Assembly: GCF_003206135.1 (NCBI RefSeq)
Contig: NZ_PZJT01000007.1
Location: 23,931 to 87,930 of the forward strand
Origin: Salinicola salarius
GTDB taxonomy: Bacteria; Pseudomonadota; Gammaproteobacteria; Pseudomonadales; Halomonadaceae
DNA: 64,000 bases
Direction: 5' to 3'
Both the position numbers and the translations under genes were made by a program. Shown here piece by piece: positions 1-8,445 of this stretch; position 1 is the stretch's first letter, and each line of letters starts with the position of its first letter. Under the pieces are notes generated by a model. The model did no database searches, had not been told where the DNA came from, and saw nothing but the letters and a program-made list of their open reading frames with translations.

Positions 1-174
1 CGGCGTGATCGTTTCGTTGACGACGCCTTCGCGTCGGCGGGCGTGCCGCTGTTGCGTTTCCCGGCCAGCGGTCGTTATGACGCGCGGGATATTCAGGAGC
101 GTCTGATGCCTTACCTCACGACCCCGAAAGAAGGATCGGTTACATGCCACAACTCCAGATCGACGACGCGGTGA
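1..174 (+). CDS. DUF2726 domain protein, 3' end only
   Basis: Frame 1 is open from the window edge to a TGA at 172-174. The tail reads RDRFVDDAFASAGVPLLRF and ends with a YDARDIQERL segment. This matches the C-terminal end of DUF2726, a nuclease-like fold common in ICE and cargo proteins, where D and R residues lie near an LLRF strand. The start is outside the window. It overlaps the next gene by 31 bases in another frame, which suggests a coupled ICE transcription unit. The function is unknown. The family call is from pattern memory of a short fragment. Confidence 0.55.
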   Translation, partial: RRDRFVDDAFASAGVPLLRFPASGRYDARDIQERLMPYLTTPKEGSVTCHNSRSTTR

Positions 175-806
175 GCACGATGAACCTCGACGCGAGAGCG
201 CGCACGCTGCATCTACTCCCGGTCCTGCAGGTCGATCCCTTCGATGGTGTCGCGCTCGAGGACATCACCCTGTCGGTATCGGCGAGCTGGCTCGACACTC
301 CCGTCATTCCTGCGACGGGCTGGACACTTCGTCAGCCGTATCCCAATCGACTGTATTTCGTGGGGGGCTCCGACGACTGCCACCTGGGTCACTTCATCAC
401 GCTGCAAGGGGGGCAGAAGGCTGGCGAAGTCACCTTTCACTGGAGCGTAGACGTCTCAGCGTTGCCGCCCGGTCACTTCCAGATCACGCACCGGCTCGGC
501 CTGGTGTTCGAGGAGGGGAGTGGAAACACCTGGTCGATGGACGTCGCCAACTGGTGGGCGCAGAGCGAATTCGCCACTGAGGGGCACGCCACGCCCGAGA
601 TCGGGCGTAATCGGTTTTCTCGTCTCAAGCGACAGGGCTTTTCGCCGAGCCGACGTGCCCACGTCAGCGAAGCATTGCGGGATGGCTGTCGCTACCTGGA
701 TATCCACGAGTCACTCGAACTGCCGGCGATCACCCTGGGGGATTGCTGGACCATTGATACCTACGGCGGAGACACCGTTCATGAATGCCTGGAGGCGCTG
801 AGATGA
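144..806 (+). CDS. Hypothetical ICE protein in transfer operon
   Basis: A 220-residue protein I do not recognise. The start ATG follows GAAAGAAGGATCGGTTAC, with an AAGGA ribosome site. It has no signal peptide or membrane segment. It is rich in tryptophan and aromatic residues (WLDTP, GWTLRQPYP, HWSVDV, NWWAQ) and in alternating beta-like stretches, so it is likely a soluble beta-rich protein. It overlaps the DUF2726 gene upstream and reaches four bases into the DsbC-like gene, so it belongs to the conjugation operon. Codon use matches its neighbours. Confidence 0.6.
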   Translation: MPQLQIDDAVSTMNLDARARTLHLLPVLQVDPFDGVALEDITLSVSASWLDTPVIPATGWTLRQPYPNRLYFVGGSDDCHLGHFITLQGGQKAGEVTFHWSVDVSALPPGHFQITHRLGLVFEEGSGNTWSMDVANWWAQSEFATEGHATPEIGRNRFSRLKRQGFSPSRRAHVSEALRDGCRYLDIHESLELPAITLGDCWTIDTYGGDTVHECLEALR

Positions 807-1576
807 AAGCTCACAACTTGCTTTACGCTGTCGGTCTGACCCTGATGATGCCCGTATCGGCGCAGGCCACCGGTATTCCGGTTCCTGATGTGCCGGACAC
901 GCCCCCTCCCGCTGCGCTGCAAGACCTGACAATCAACGGCCAGCCCGTGACGACGGACTCCGTCCGGCGGGTCGATCTGGATGGACCAATCTACGAGGTG
1001 CGGCTGCGAAACGGTGACACGTTCTACAGCGACGCTCAGGGACGTCACATGGTCGTGGGGAGTCTTTACGACAACGGTCCCGATGGACTCATCAACGTCA
1101 CAGAGCAGCACGACCGTCAGGATCGGCTGGACCAGCTGAGTGCCATTCCGGAGGGGGGCACGGTGGATTATCCCGCCCAGGGCGAGGAGATCGGACGCAT
1201 CACCGTCTTCACCGATACGACCTGCCCCTACTGCCAGAAGCTGCATCAGGAGATCGATCAGCTGACACAAGCCGGCGTCACCGTGCGCTACGTGCCGTTT
1301 CCTCGTGCCGGCAGCCACTCTCCGGCGGCCAATCAACTGGCTCAGGTACTTTGTTCAGAATCATCTACCGATGCCATGACACAGGCATTTCATGGCCAAG
1401 CTCTTACGTCCAGACCGTCGAAGAGTTGTCAGTCAGCCGTCGATGACGGGGTTGCGCTGGGACATCGTTTTGGGGTGCAGGGTACTCCGACGATCATCTT
1501 GCCCAATGGTGAGATGGGGGAGGGCTACGTGCCCGCGCAGCAGTTGATCGAGGCGATCAGGAGATCCAACTCATGA
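803..1576 (+). CDS. DsbC-like periplasmic thiol:disulfide interchange protein
   Basis: A 257-residue exported protein. The ATG at 803 sits after GGAGGCGCTGAG and gives a classic signal peptide (MKAHNLLYAVGLTLMMPVSAQA). An upstream in-frame ATG at 785 would bury that peptide. Residues 25-110 resemble the DsbC/DsbG dimerisation domain. The thioredoxin-fold part holds the redox motif CPYC in TTCPYCQKLH and the cis-proline loop GTPTIILPNG. Its family isomerises disulfides. In conjugation operons such proteins probably fold cysteine-rich transfer proteins like the TraU homologue encoded nearby. It overlaps the next gene by ATGA. Confidence 0.88.
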   Translation: MKAHNLLYAVGLTLMMPVSAQATGIPVPDVPDTPPPAALQDLTINGQPVTTDSVRRVDLDGPIYEVRLRNGDTFYSDAQGRHMVVGSLYDNGPDGLINVTEQHDRQDRLDQLSAIPEGGTVDYPAQGEEIGRITVFTDTTCPYCQKLHQEIDQLTQAGVTVRYVPFPRAGSHSPAANQLAQVLCSESSTDAMTQAFHGQALTSRPSKSCQSAVDDGVALGHRFGVQGTPTIILPNGEMGEGYVPAQQLIEAIRRSNS

Positions 1577-2175
1577 ACCCGATGCGACAGCGGCAGATTT
1601 TTACTGAAGCCATGCAGTTTGCCATCGATGATGATGAGCCGGCCACGTTTCTAAGGTTGTGGCTCGAGGGTGACTGGGATTCGCTTGAGCGCGAGTGGCC
1701 TGGTTATTCGATACCTCTTGAGCTGAGACAAGGTCATCAGCCTTACCATCAAAGTATCAATGCCTGTTCGAGCGGAGTCGTGAGCAGCTCCGAGCCTCTG
1801 GATAAATGGTTGGACAATCAGCGCGGGATCATCAATGACGCGGGTACTTTTCATGCTGGTGTTCTATGGCCATATCGAGCCAGCGAGCAGTATCTGGCTC
1901 TCGACCTAATTGGAAGCGATCAGGAGCTGAATGTCACGATAGCGATCACCGGTCGCCTGAAGCTACCCAAGTCCATTCGATGCGATCCTTTAATTGAGGT
2001 GTCTGACGCAGTCGATGCTCATTACTTGGCCTCACTGATCGCACATGAATTGGATATCACACTGAGTTACTGCTCTTTGTCGGGCCCTCTGAGCAGAGAC
2101 AGGCTTTTGAGGTCGTCGACTACCAGCGAAAAAGATTCGTGCTCGGCACTAAAAGTCAGATGGCCTAATGCATAA
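1573..2175 (+). CDS. Hypothetical protein, 3' end overlaps antisense gene
   Basis: A 200-residue soluble protein of unknown role, translationally coupled to the DsbC-like gene by an ATGA overlap. The N-terminus (MNPMRQRQIFTEAMQFA, then FLRLWLEGDWDSLEREWPGY) looks like a small helical domain. The last ~36 residues lie over the 3' end of the minus-strand gene at 2067-3041. They are low in hydrophobic residues and serine/arginine rich, as expected for read-through into foreign DNA. I infer that the original C-terminus was replaced when the antisense gene entered the operon. Confidence 0.5.
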   Translation: MNPMRQRQIFTEAMQFAIDDDEPATFLRLWLEGDWDSLEREWPGYSIPLELRQGHQPYHQSINACSSGVVSSSEPLDKWLDNQRGIINDAGTFHAGVLWPYRASEQYLALDLIGSDQELNVTIAITGRLKLPKSIRCDPLIEVSDAVDAHYLASLIAHELDITLSYCSLSGPLSRDRLLRSSTTSEKDSCSALKVRWPNA

Positions 2176-3041
2176 ATTGTGAAATAGCGCCGTTTCTCTG
2201 GCTCCTTCAGGATCTCCTCGAAGTAGTTGCTGTGCCGTGCTTCCTCAACAAGGCGTGGAGAAACGTAGAGTGTTACTGGATAATGTTCGCGCTCTATGCC
2301 TTCTCTGCGATGAACCAGCTTGTCATAAAAGCGAAACTCGACACCTTTTCCCCAGCGGCGAATGAACCGTGCTCCACCAAATATCACTCTCTGGCGAGTT
2401 TCCAGCGAGCAGAAGCGGAGGGGCTTGAAGTAATCCACCAACCGAATTTGGCCCATGCCGACGACATGAAGTTGTATGGACCGTAGTTCGTCGGATGTAA
2501 GACGCTTTCGAGCCTGTCGATAAGAGGTAACTAGTCGATCCAGAACGGTGGTCGAGCGCATCCCTGGCTCGTGGTGTCGTTGAGATGGCGCCCGGTGGGT
2601 GTTTCGCCTTGATTCGTCCGTTGAAGGATCAGTACTTCTGCTGTTACCCGCTACATCTTTCCCCGCTTCCGAACCGGGTGGCGTAAACCGCTCGATAAAA
2701 TCACTTACCTTGGCTTTGGCGACACGTTGACGAAAATCATCGTCTGACTCGCCATCACCCTGAATAGGCGCGACGTCCTCAGCTTCCCAAGGGCACCCTT
2801 GAACATGCACATCCCTTGATTTACGGAAGTGTGGATCCTTGAAAACCTCGGTGTCTTCCAGAGGCCGGTAATCATTTACTCCAAAAACCCGGACACCGGA
2901 TCGACGACAATCTGGGTTCGTGCAGAGGTAGTGGAAGCGCTCGCGGTTTTCCCCACTCAATGACAGATATTCGAACCGCGCCTCGTCGACGGTGACGATG
3001 CGGGCAAGCTCTAAACAGAAGGCATGGGTGATGGTTGTCAC
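2067..3041 (-). CDS. Hypothetical protein with Cys4-type N-terminal motif, antisense cargo gene
   Basis: A 324-residue protein, antisense to the surrounding transfer operon. Residues 1-90 carry YLCTNPDC, a later HVQGC and aspartate/arginine-rich segments, suggesting a zinc-binding N-terminal domain. A low-complexity linker (about 120-165, rich in S, T, R, D) follows. The C-terminal domain of about 150 residues has several hydrophobic strands (QLHVVGMGQIRLVDYF, YPVTLYVSPRLVEEA). I do not recognise the family. Its orientation and its overlap with the preceding gene's 3' end mark it as an insertion into the operon. It could be a cargo or defence protein; no function can be assigned. Confidence 0.65.
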   Translation of the reverse strand: MTTITHAFCLELARIVTVDEARFEYLSLSGENRERFHYLCTNPDCRRSGVRVFGVNDYRPLEDTEVFKDPHFRKSRDVHVQGCPWEAEDVAPIQGDGESDDDFRQRVAKAKVSDFIERFTPPGSEAGKDVAGNSRSTDPSTDESRRNTHRAPSQRHHEPGMRSTTVLDRLVTSYRQARKRLTSDELRSIQLHVVGMGQIRLVDYFKPLRFCSLETRQRVIFGGARFIRRWGKGVEFRFYDKLVHRREGIEREHYPVTLYVSPRLVEEARHSNYFEEILKEPEKRRYFTIYALGHLTFSAEHESFSLVVDDLKSLSLLRGPDKEQ

Positions 3042-3114
3042 TGCTGTCTTTTGCCGATGAGGGTTCAGCCAAAACCCTATCCGATCGGCTTAACATTCTC
3101 TACTGCCCCATGGC

Positions 3115-3155
3115 CTCCCACCCGGTACACCTGTGTGCTGATACCGCCGTGGGAG
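3115..3155. promoter_or_regulatory. Hairpin that covers the ribosome site of the TIGR03757 gene
   Basis: CTCCCAC (3115-3121) pairs with GTGGGAG (3149-3155), and CGGTA (3123-3127) pairs with TACCG (3142-3146) inside it. The GGGAG of the right arm (3151-3155) is the only Shine-Dalgarno match for the ATG at 3163. In the mRNA the ribosome site would therefore be paired. Folding is predicted by eye only. Confidence 0.4.
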
Positions 3156-3162
3156 CCCGTCC

Positions 3163-3591
3163 ATGTCCATCTTCCCTCAGTTGCGGCCACTTGCCGTGCT
3201 GTCATCGCTCTGCCTGCTGGCTTGGGGTCAGGCCGCTGTCGCCGGCGTCGAGGTGTTTACGATTGCGGGTGAGCCAGTCGTCAACGTGCCCAGCGCTGCC
3301 GCCGTGGTCGAACTGGATGCGCCGGCGCGTCTCGACGCTCGGCTGTCACAGGATCTTCCCGCTGATCCGTCACGTGCCAAGCAGATGCTGCAATCGCGCA
3401 TGAACGACCCTGAGTGGCAGCGGACGCTGCAGGACTATGGCCAGCTCTATCAGGGGGTGGCTCGTGCCTGGATGCTGGGCATCGAGAGAGTACCAGCCGT
3501 GGTGGTCGACAGCCAGTACGTGGTGTACGGCGAGCCGGACATCTCACGCGCGCTCGAGGAGATCGAACAGGCGAGGGGAGAGCAACCATGA
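3163..3591 (+). CDS. TIGR03757 family ICE protein (PFL_4709, DUF1525)
   Basis: A 142-residue exported protein. It has a signal peptide (MSIFPQLRPLAVLSSLCLLA, cleavage near AVAG) followed by a thioredoxin-like mature part. VEVFTIAGEPV, an arginine-rich middle, RVPAVVVDSQYVVYG and a final helix are the hallmarks of DUF1525/TIGR03757. These proteins are found only in mating-pair-formation operons of ICEHin1056/PFGI-1 type elements and resemble TrbC/TraW thioredoxin-fold pilus assembly proteins. The redox cysteines are absent. It overlaps the next start by ATGA, so translation is coupled. Confidence 0.85.
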   Translation: MSIFPQLRPLAVLSSLCLLAWGQAAVAGVEVFTIAGEPVVNVPSAAAVVELDAPARLDARLSQDLPADPSRAKQMLQSRMNDPEWQRTLQDYGQLYQGVARAWMLGIERVPAVVVDSQYVVYGEPDISRALEEIEQARGEQP

Positions 3592-4541
3592 AGCGTTCTC
3601 TCACGACATTGCCTGTTGCCGTTGCCTTCGCGCTGATTGTCGGGCTGGCCAGCATGACGAGCGCCCCCCGAGCGCAGGCGATCACGACGCCGGAGATCCT
3701 CCAGTCGTCGATGAGTACCCAGTGCCTTGACTACCAGGTCATCGGCATGTGCGCCTGGCTCTACTGTTCGGCCTGGGGTTGCACAGTACGAACCTCGATC
3801 CGGGTGAAGCACTACATCCCCGAACTGGTCGTCAGCGCCTACGAGAACACCGGTGAGAATCCCTGGGCCGAGATCGCGATGCTGTCTCCCCCGACGGGTG
3901 ACGCCCTGGGCGGTGGATCCGCGCGCGAGTCCGTCGCGCAGCAGCATTCGAACACGCATTTCAAGAACGTCGACGCGATCGGCCATCCCTCGGAGCTGTT
4001 CTATCGTTTCGCCAGCGGCTTCGGCTGGTTCTGTGAGAGCAACTCGCAACCGCTGATGCCGTACTTCATCTCAACCCTCGATGCGCTGGCCTGGCGCTCT
4101 GGCGTGCCGGAGATGGCCTACCCCGAAGCGCTGACACCGGGGATGCGAGAGATGGGCAGCATGGGCGATCTGTGGAGCCCGATCTATCCGCGCAGTGGCT
4201 TCGTCTCCCAGACCCACGACTACAAGGTTGCGGCGACGGCGGCACAGCGTGCTGCCGACGTCGTGACGCGCAGCGGACAGCCTCACGTCTATCAGCCCCT
4301 CATCGCCCGGGATTCCGAGAGCAACGGCATTTGGGGGCCGGATCCGGTCAAGGAGGGTGATGCCGAGACCCACGAGTGGCAGGAGCTGGCACCCAACATG
4401 CGCATGTCCTGCTCGACCTTTCCCGACGGTGGCGAGAACGATCAGCTGCAGGAACCGGGCGACTACGCCTGGGCGCTGTGGCGGCCCTATCGCTGTTGCA
4501 AGAAACGCGGCCAGGAATTGCTGTACTTCACCGGAGAGTAA
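3588..4541 (+). CDS. TIGR03756 family ICE protein, TraU-like
   Basis: A 317-residue exported protein. The ATG at 3588 overlaps the previous stop and gives a signal peptide (MKRSLTTLPVAVAFALIVG, cleavage after PRAQA). The cysteine-rich segment QCLDYQVIGMCAWLYCS, the tyrosine/proline run near VKHYIPELVVSAYEN and the C-terminal CCKKRGQELLYF are typical of the TraU family. These periplasmic proteins are needed for DNA transfer in F-like systems. Many cysteines imply disulfides, which fits the DsbC-like gene upstream. An in-frame upstream extension to 3414 is not used because it lacks a ribosome site and a signal peptide. Confidence 0.85.
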   Translation: MKRSLTTLPVAVAFALIVGLASMTSAPRAQAITTPEILQSSMSTQCLDYQVIGMCAWLYCSAWGCTVRTSIRVKHYIPELVVSAYENTGENPWAEIAMLSPPTGDALGGGSARESVAQQHSNTHFKNVDAIGHPSELFYRFASGFGWFCESNSQPLMPYFISTLDALAWRSGVPEMAYPEALTPGMREMGSMGDLWSPIYPRSGFVSQTHDYKVAATAAQRAADVVTRSGQPHVYQPLIARDSESNGIWGPDPVKEGDAETHEWQELAPNMRMSCSTFPDGGENDQLQEPGDYAWALWRPYRCCKKRGQELLYFTGE

Positions 4542-4544
4542 GCC

Positions 4545-5972
4545 ATGAAACGAACCCTAATTCCGCTGACCCTCTCGGTAGCTCTCGCGACACCGCTGCT
4601 GGCTCAGGCGCAGTCCGCGGACAGCCTCTATTACGACATCGGGGGTGCCGCCCCGTTTGGTGCCTCTGCAGGGCTGGGACATGGCCCCAGAGTGCAGGGA
4701 CTCGGTGTCAGCTGGGACGTCAATGCCACCTGCGGCAATTTTGACGTGGGATCGACGGTGAGTAACCAGCTCAACGGCGTCACCAACGGCTTCCAGAACA
4801 TGATGGGCAGCGTGGTCTCCAATGCGACTGGCGCGGTGGCCAGCCTGCCCGCGATGATCATCCAGCGCTCCAATCCTGCGCTTTACGACCTGCTGACCAA
4901 CGGCGTCATGCAGGGGCGGCTCGATTTCGACAAGTCGAAGCTCTCCTGCCAGCGCATGTCCGAGCAGCTGGCCGATGCCACGATCGGTGGCCAGATGCAG
5001 CAAGCGGCGATGGCAGAGAATTGGCAGGACATTGCGGCCGGCAACACGGATGCCGTCTCAGCCCAGGAGCAAGCCGAAGCCCAGGCTGGCAACGCTGGCC
5101 GGACTTGGGTCGGCGGGCAGAAGCGTGGCGGCAGTGGTCAGCAGCCGATGAGGGTGGTCGAGGACACGGCCAAGGCCGGGTACAACCTGCTGTACGGTCG
5201 CACCGATCCCACGAGTGACGAGTCAGTATCCGGTGGGGGCGACGGCTGGGGATCGGTGGCGACCTCGAGCGGGGATTGGGTCGGCGGTGGTGGCATCGCC
5301 GGCGGCAATGGCGGTTCAGGTGGTAGCGGTAACGACTGTCAGGGCGGCATGTGTACCGTTTGGGGATCGCCCTCCGCCGCCGCCGAGTGGACCAGGAAGA
5401 TCGTCGGCGATACCGAGCTGCGCTCCTGCGACGGCTGCGAGAAATCCGAGACCATCGCCGGTACCGGGCTGATCCGAGAACTCGAGGACGAGCAGAGCGA
5501 TATTCACGAGACGCTGGTCGGCATGCTCAACGGTGGCGAGATCACCCAGTCGAAGCTCAACGACGTCTCCGCCGGCAATGGCCTGGCCGTATCGCGCGGC
5601 GTGATCGAGGCCATGCGTAGCGATCCCCAGGGGCCGCTGCTGGCCCAACGCCTCTCAAGCGAGATGGCGCTGGCTCGCACCCTGACCAAGGCCATGTGGG
5701 CACGACGCGCGCTGATCGCGGGCTCCAGTGATCCCGGCATCGAAGGTAATCCCGAGGGCATGACCGCGCTGGACCGCAAGGTCGATGCCTTCAACCGCGA
5801 CATCGAACTGCTACAGAGCGAGATGGAGATCCGCAAATCGCTGTCGAGCAACGCGGCTATGCAGGCACTGCGTCGCGCGGCCAATCGATCCATGGGATCC
5901 AGTCCGGACGAGACCACTCTCCCGTCCCCGGTGCTCGATGAGCGCGGCCAGCCGCTGCAGGGAGGTGAGTGA
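4545..5972 (+). CDS. TIGR03755 family ICE protein (PFL_4711)
   Basis: A 475-residue exported protein that begins three bases after the TraU-like gene, with AGAGTAAGCC before the ATG. It has a signal peptide (cleavage near LAQAQS), an FDVGSTVSNQLNGVTNGFQNMMG segment and a glycine-rich linker around residues 225-265. A long helical C-terminal half follows (QSDIHETLVGMLNG, then LARTLTKAMWARRALI). This layout and the neighbours identify TIGR03755, which occupies the place of TraH in F-type systems. It is presumably periplasmic or outer-membrane associated during mating-bridge assembly. Confidence 0.85.
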   Translation: MKRTLIPLTLSVALATPLLAQAQSADSLYYDIGGAAPFGASAGLGHGPRVQGLGVSWDVNATCGNFDVGSTVSNQLNGVTNGFQNMMGSVVSNATGAVASLPAMIIQRSNPALYDLLTNGVMQGRLDFDKSKLSCQRMSEQLADATIGGQMQQAAMAENWQDIAAGNTDAVSAQEQAEAQAGNAGRTWVGGQKRGGSGQQPMRVVEDTAKAGYNLLYGRTDPTSDESVSGGGDGWGSVATSSGDWVGGGGIAGGNGGSGGSGNDCQGGMCTVWGSPSAAAEWTRKIVGDTELRSCDGCEKSETIAGTGLIRELEDEQSDIHETLVGMLNGGEITQSKLNDVSAGNGLAVSRGVIEAMRSDPQGPLLAQRLSSEMALARTLTKAMWARRALIAGSSDPGIEGNPEGMTALDRKVDAFNRDIELLQSEMEIRKSLSSNAAMQALRRAANRSMGSSPDETTLPSPVLDERGQPLQGGE

Positions 5973-6349
5973 TGCGCCCGACAAAACTGATCGACCCTCG
6001 TCGGTGGCCATCCCCCGTGGTGTTCGTGGTCGCCTTGATCGGTGTATTCCTGCTCAGCGGCGTGGTCGTGTCGCTGGCCATTCAGTTGATGGGGAGTCGT
6101 GAAGCTTTTGCCGCGGCCAAGCAGGCCGCGCTGCCATGGCTCTTTCTATGGCGCTGGGCGTGCTATGCCGCACTCATCCTGGCCTGGTTGAAACTCTGGA
6201 AGCCGCGTGTCCTGGCTCGTCTCGGTGAGGATCGGGATGGAGGGGAGGCGGCGCGTGAGCGTCTCAAGCGTCTCGAGAGCCTGACGTTGGTCGTCATGGT
6301 CGGCATCGAGCTGTTCAACGTGCTCGACTGGCTGGGAGGTAGATCATGA
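5972..6349 (+). CDS. Small ICE membrane protein
   Basis: A 125-residue protein with three predicted membrane segments (VVFVVALIGVFLLSGVVVSL, WLFLWRWACYAALILAWL and LVVMVGIELFNVLDWL). The ATG at 5972 shares its A with the preceding TGA, and GGGAGGTGAG gives a strong ribosome site. A GTG three bases earlier is possible. It overlaps the TraG gene by ATGA. Proteins of this size occupy the same place in related ICEs and lack an assigned role. It is probably an inner-membrane part of the transfer channel. Confidence 0.75.
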   Translation: MRPTKLIDPRRWPSPVVFVVALIGVFLLSGVVVSLAIQLMGSREAFAAAKQAALPWLFLWRWACYAALILAWLKLWKPRVLARLGEDRDGGEAARERLKRLESLTLVVMVGIELFNVLDWLGGRS

Positions 6350-7869
6350 GCGCGGAGCTGAACGTCAGCGACTACTTCGAGATGGTCATGCTGATGATCG
6401 GCTGGGTCGTGAACAACGCCCTGTGGTCATCGCTGATGCAGACCGGCCTGGCGCTGGTTCCGTTTGTTGCACTGATCGTATCAGAGTGGTTCAAGGTGCG
6501 TCAGGAAGGGGAGGACGAGGGTAACAAGGGCGTGCTGTTGATCGCGCGCATCGAGACCCGGCTCTACGCCATGGTCATCTGTTATGTCTTCACGTGCGTG
6601 CCGATGATGAGTCTGTCGTTCAACCCGGTGAACGCCGTCGAGCGGACCAACGGCAGTGGTCAGTCCTGCAGTGTCGCTGTCATTGGTCAGGGACAGTGGG
6701 GGAGCAACACTCTCAACTCGATCGACGGCCAGTCCGCCGAGATCCCTCTCTGGTGGGCACTCGTGCATGCCGTTTCGAAGGGTGTCACCAACGTTGCCGT
6801 CTCGAGCATTCCCTGCAGCCCGGATCTACAGGCCATTACCTCCGAGATCGATGCGCAGGAGATCACCGACCCCGGACTCAAGCGGGAACTGGGCGAGTTC
6901 CAGCAACAGTGCTATGGAGCGGCGCGAAATTTGCTGTTCCAGCAAGGTGGCTCGATCGAGGCGCTCGAAGCCCAAGACGTCGATTGGCTCGGCAGCGAGT
7001 ACTTCCTCGATACCCCCGGCTACTACGACTCGTTCTATGCCGGCCGGCCGATCGCGGGCTTCCCCTACGATGCCAATCGCGACCAGGCACGTCCTGGCAC
7101 TGGCCCTGGGCGCCCCGGGTATCCGAGCTGCCGGCAGTGGTGGGAGAACGGCGAGAGCGGCCTTTACGCCCGTCTGCATGATCAGGTCGATCCGGGTATC
7201 TGGGATGGCGTCCGCTCGATCTTTTCGTCCACGGATGCCGAGGGAGAGGTCATTCGGCGTCTGATCAGTCAGCGCGCCGGATCCGCCAATGGCAATCAGG
7301 ACATCGCTGTCACCGGCTATGGCAATCTGGATGGCACGAGCATCGAGGATGGGCTGTCCATGGTCGCCGGTGGTGTGGGCGGCGCTATGGGCGCAGTGCT
7401 GGGCAAGGCCGGCATGGACATGCTCAAGCGCGCGCTGCCTATGGTGCAGTACATTCTGATCATGGCGGTGGTGATCTGTCTGCCGTTCGTGATGACGATC
7501 TCCGGCTACTCGTTCAAGGTGGCTGGCACTGCGAGTTTCGGGCTGTTTGCGCTATGGTTCCTGACCTTCTGGTGGGAGCTGGCACGCTGGATCAACGCAA
7601 ACCTGATCAATCTGCTCTACAGCTCGGACGCCGCCAAGATGTCGTTCGTCGCAGCGGCGCAGAACGGCTATGACAAGCTGGTGCTGATCTTCGTTGAGTG
7701 GGCGACGTTCTTGATCTTGCCGGGGATCTGGGTTGCAGCGCTTGGTTGGGCGGGGATGAAAGTTGGTGAGGGAGTTGGTAAGTCACTAACCACTGGAACC
7801 GCTGGTGCGAAAGGCGCTGGAGACAAAGCGAGTAGCACTGCTGAGAAAGTTGCTACTAAAGGCCGTTGA
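6346..7869 (+). CDS. TraG N-terminal domain conjugal transfer protein
   Basis: A 507-residue inner-membrane protein. It has hydrophobic segments at about residues 13-45, 64-85, 365-400 and 440-475, around a large periplasmic loop rich in cysteine and tryptophan (for example ELGEFQQQCYGAARNLLF and PSCRQWWENG). This is the TraG_N arrangement of F-type and ICE transfer systems, which act in mating-pair stabilisation and entry exclusion. It lacks the long soluble C-terminal part of F TraG, as is usual in ICEs. The last residues (GAKGAGDKASSTAEKVATKGR) are charged and low in complexity. It closes the transfer operon. Confidence 0.88.
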   Translation: MSAELNVSDYFEMVMLMIGWVVNNALWSSLMQTGLALVPFVALIVSEWFKVRQEGEDEGNKGVLLIARIETRLYAMVICYVFTCVPMMSLSFNPVNAVERTNGSGQSCSVAVIGQGQWGSNTLNSIDGQSAEIPLWWALVHAVSKGVTNVAVSSIPCSPDLQAITSEIDAQEITDPGLKRELGEFQQQCYGAARNLLFQQGGSIEALEAQDVDWLGSEYFLDTPGYYDSFYAGRPIAGFPYDANRDQARPGTGPGRPGYPSCRQWWENGESGLYARLHDQVDPGIWDGVRSIFSSTDAEGEVIRRLISQRAGSANGNQDIAVTGYGNLDGTSIEDGLSMVAGGVGGAMGAVLGKAGMDMLKRALPMVQYILIMAVVICLPFVMTISGYSFKVAGTASFGLFALWFLTFWWELARWINANLINLLYSSDAAKMSFVAAAQNGYDKLVLIFVEWATFLILPGIWVAALGWAGMKVGEGVGKSLTTGTAGAKGAGDKASSTAEKVATKGR

Positions 7870-7919
7870 GGTTACGGCTCTCTGACACAGCTTGAATAAG
7901 GGCTGGTACAGTATGGCCC

Positions 7920-8192
7920 TTATTCATTATCCAAGTTGTAACCGCCCTGATAGTAGCCAGGACCATCTGGACCGAAAGTGTGAAAGCCATCTTCAACGTC
8001 CAGTGGGCCACTCCAAACGTGGTCTTTGTCGTGTCCCGACACGTTATCGACCGCAGCTTTGCCAATAAATGTCGCTGCCAGTCCGGCTGTTCCCGCTACC
8101 GCCACCTTGCCTGTGATCTTGCCGAGGTCCCACGCGAGCTTCGCGGTAGCCTTGCGGCCTTTGGCGGTAGTGACGAGTTCTGTGAGCTTCAT
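7920..8192 (-). CDS. Small hypothetical protein downstream of TraG
   Basis: A 90-residue minus-strand gene convergent with the TraG gene. The ATG at 8192-8190 follows GGGAGATGGCCC. The longer frame from 8258 lacks a ribosome site. The protein starts MKLTELVTTAKGRKATAKLAWDLGKITGK and has one hydrophobic stretch (VAVAGTAGLAATFIGKAAVDNV). It ends in an acidic glycine/tyrosine tail (GPDGPGYYQGGYNLDNE). It may be a single-pass membrane protein. Small genes in this position recur in related ICEs without a known role. Confidence 0.6.
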   Translation of the reverse strand: MKLTELVTTAKGRKATAKLAWDLGKITGKVAVAGTAGLAATFIGKAAVDNVSGHDKDHVWSGPLDVEDGFHTFGPDGPGYYQGGYNLDNE

Positions 8193-8364
8193 GGGCCATC
8201 TCCCATGCACTGATGCGGAGTATGGATTCAGACTACCCCGGGTGATAATGAACGGCAAGGCCTAATCGGCCTCGACCGCAATGTCAACCGAGACTGCTGT
8301 GGCAGGCACCAGATCCGTCCCGACGGCCCTTAGGCATCGGCCAAGACTCCAGAGATTAGGGTTT

Positions 8365-8420
8365 GTTGTCCACCTCGACAACTATAGGATCTTGATCCTG
8401 GGATACTCAAAGTTTATATT
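8365..8420 (+). promoter_or_regulatory. Promoter and operator of the toxin-antitoxin pair
   Basis: Two inverted repeats precede the antitoxin: GTTGTC-cacctc-GACAAC (8365-8382) and GGATC-tt-GATCC (8387-8398). A likely promoter is TTGATC (8393-8398) and TATATT (8415-8420) with 16 bases between. Binding at the repeats would overlap the -35 region. This suits the autorepression known for antitoxins with an N-terminal helix-turn-helix. Confidence 0.45.
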
Positions 8421-8445
8421 TGTGTCTGTAGATCAGGAGGCAAAC

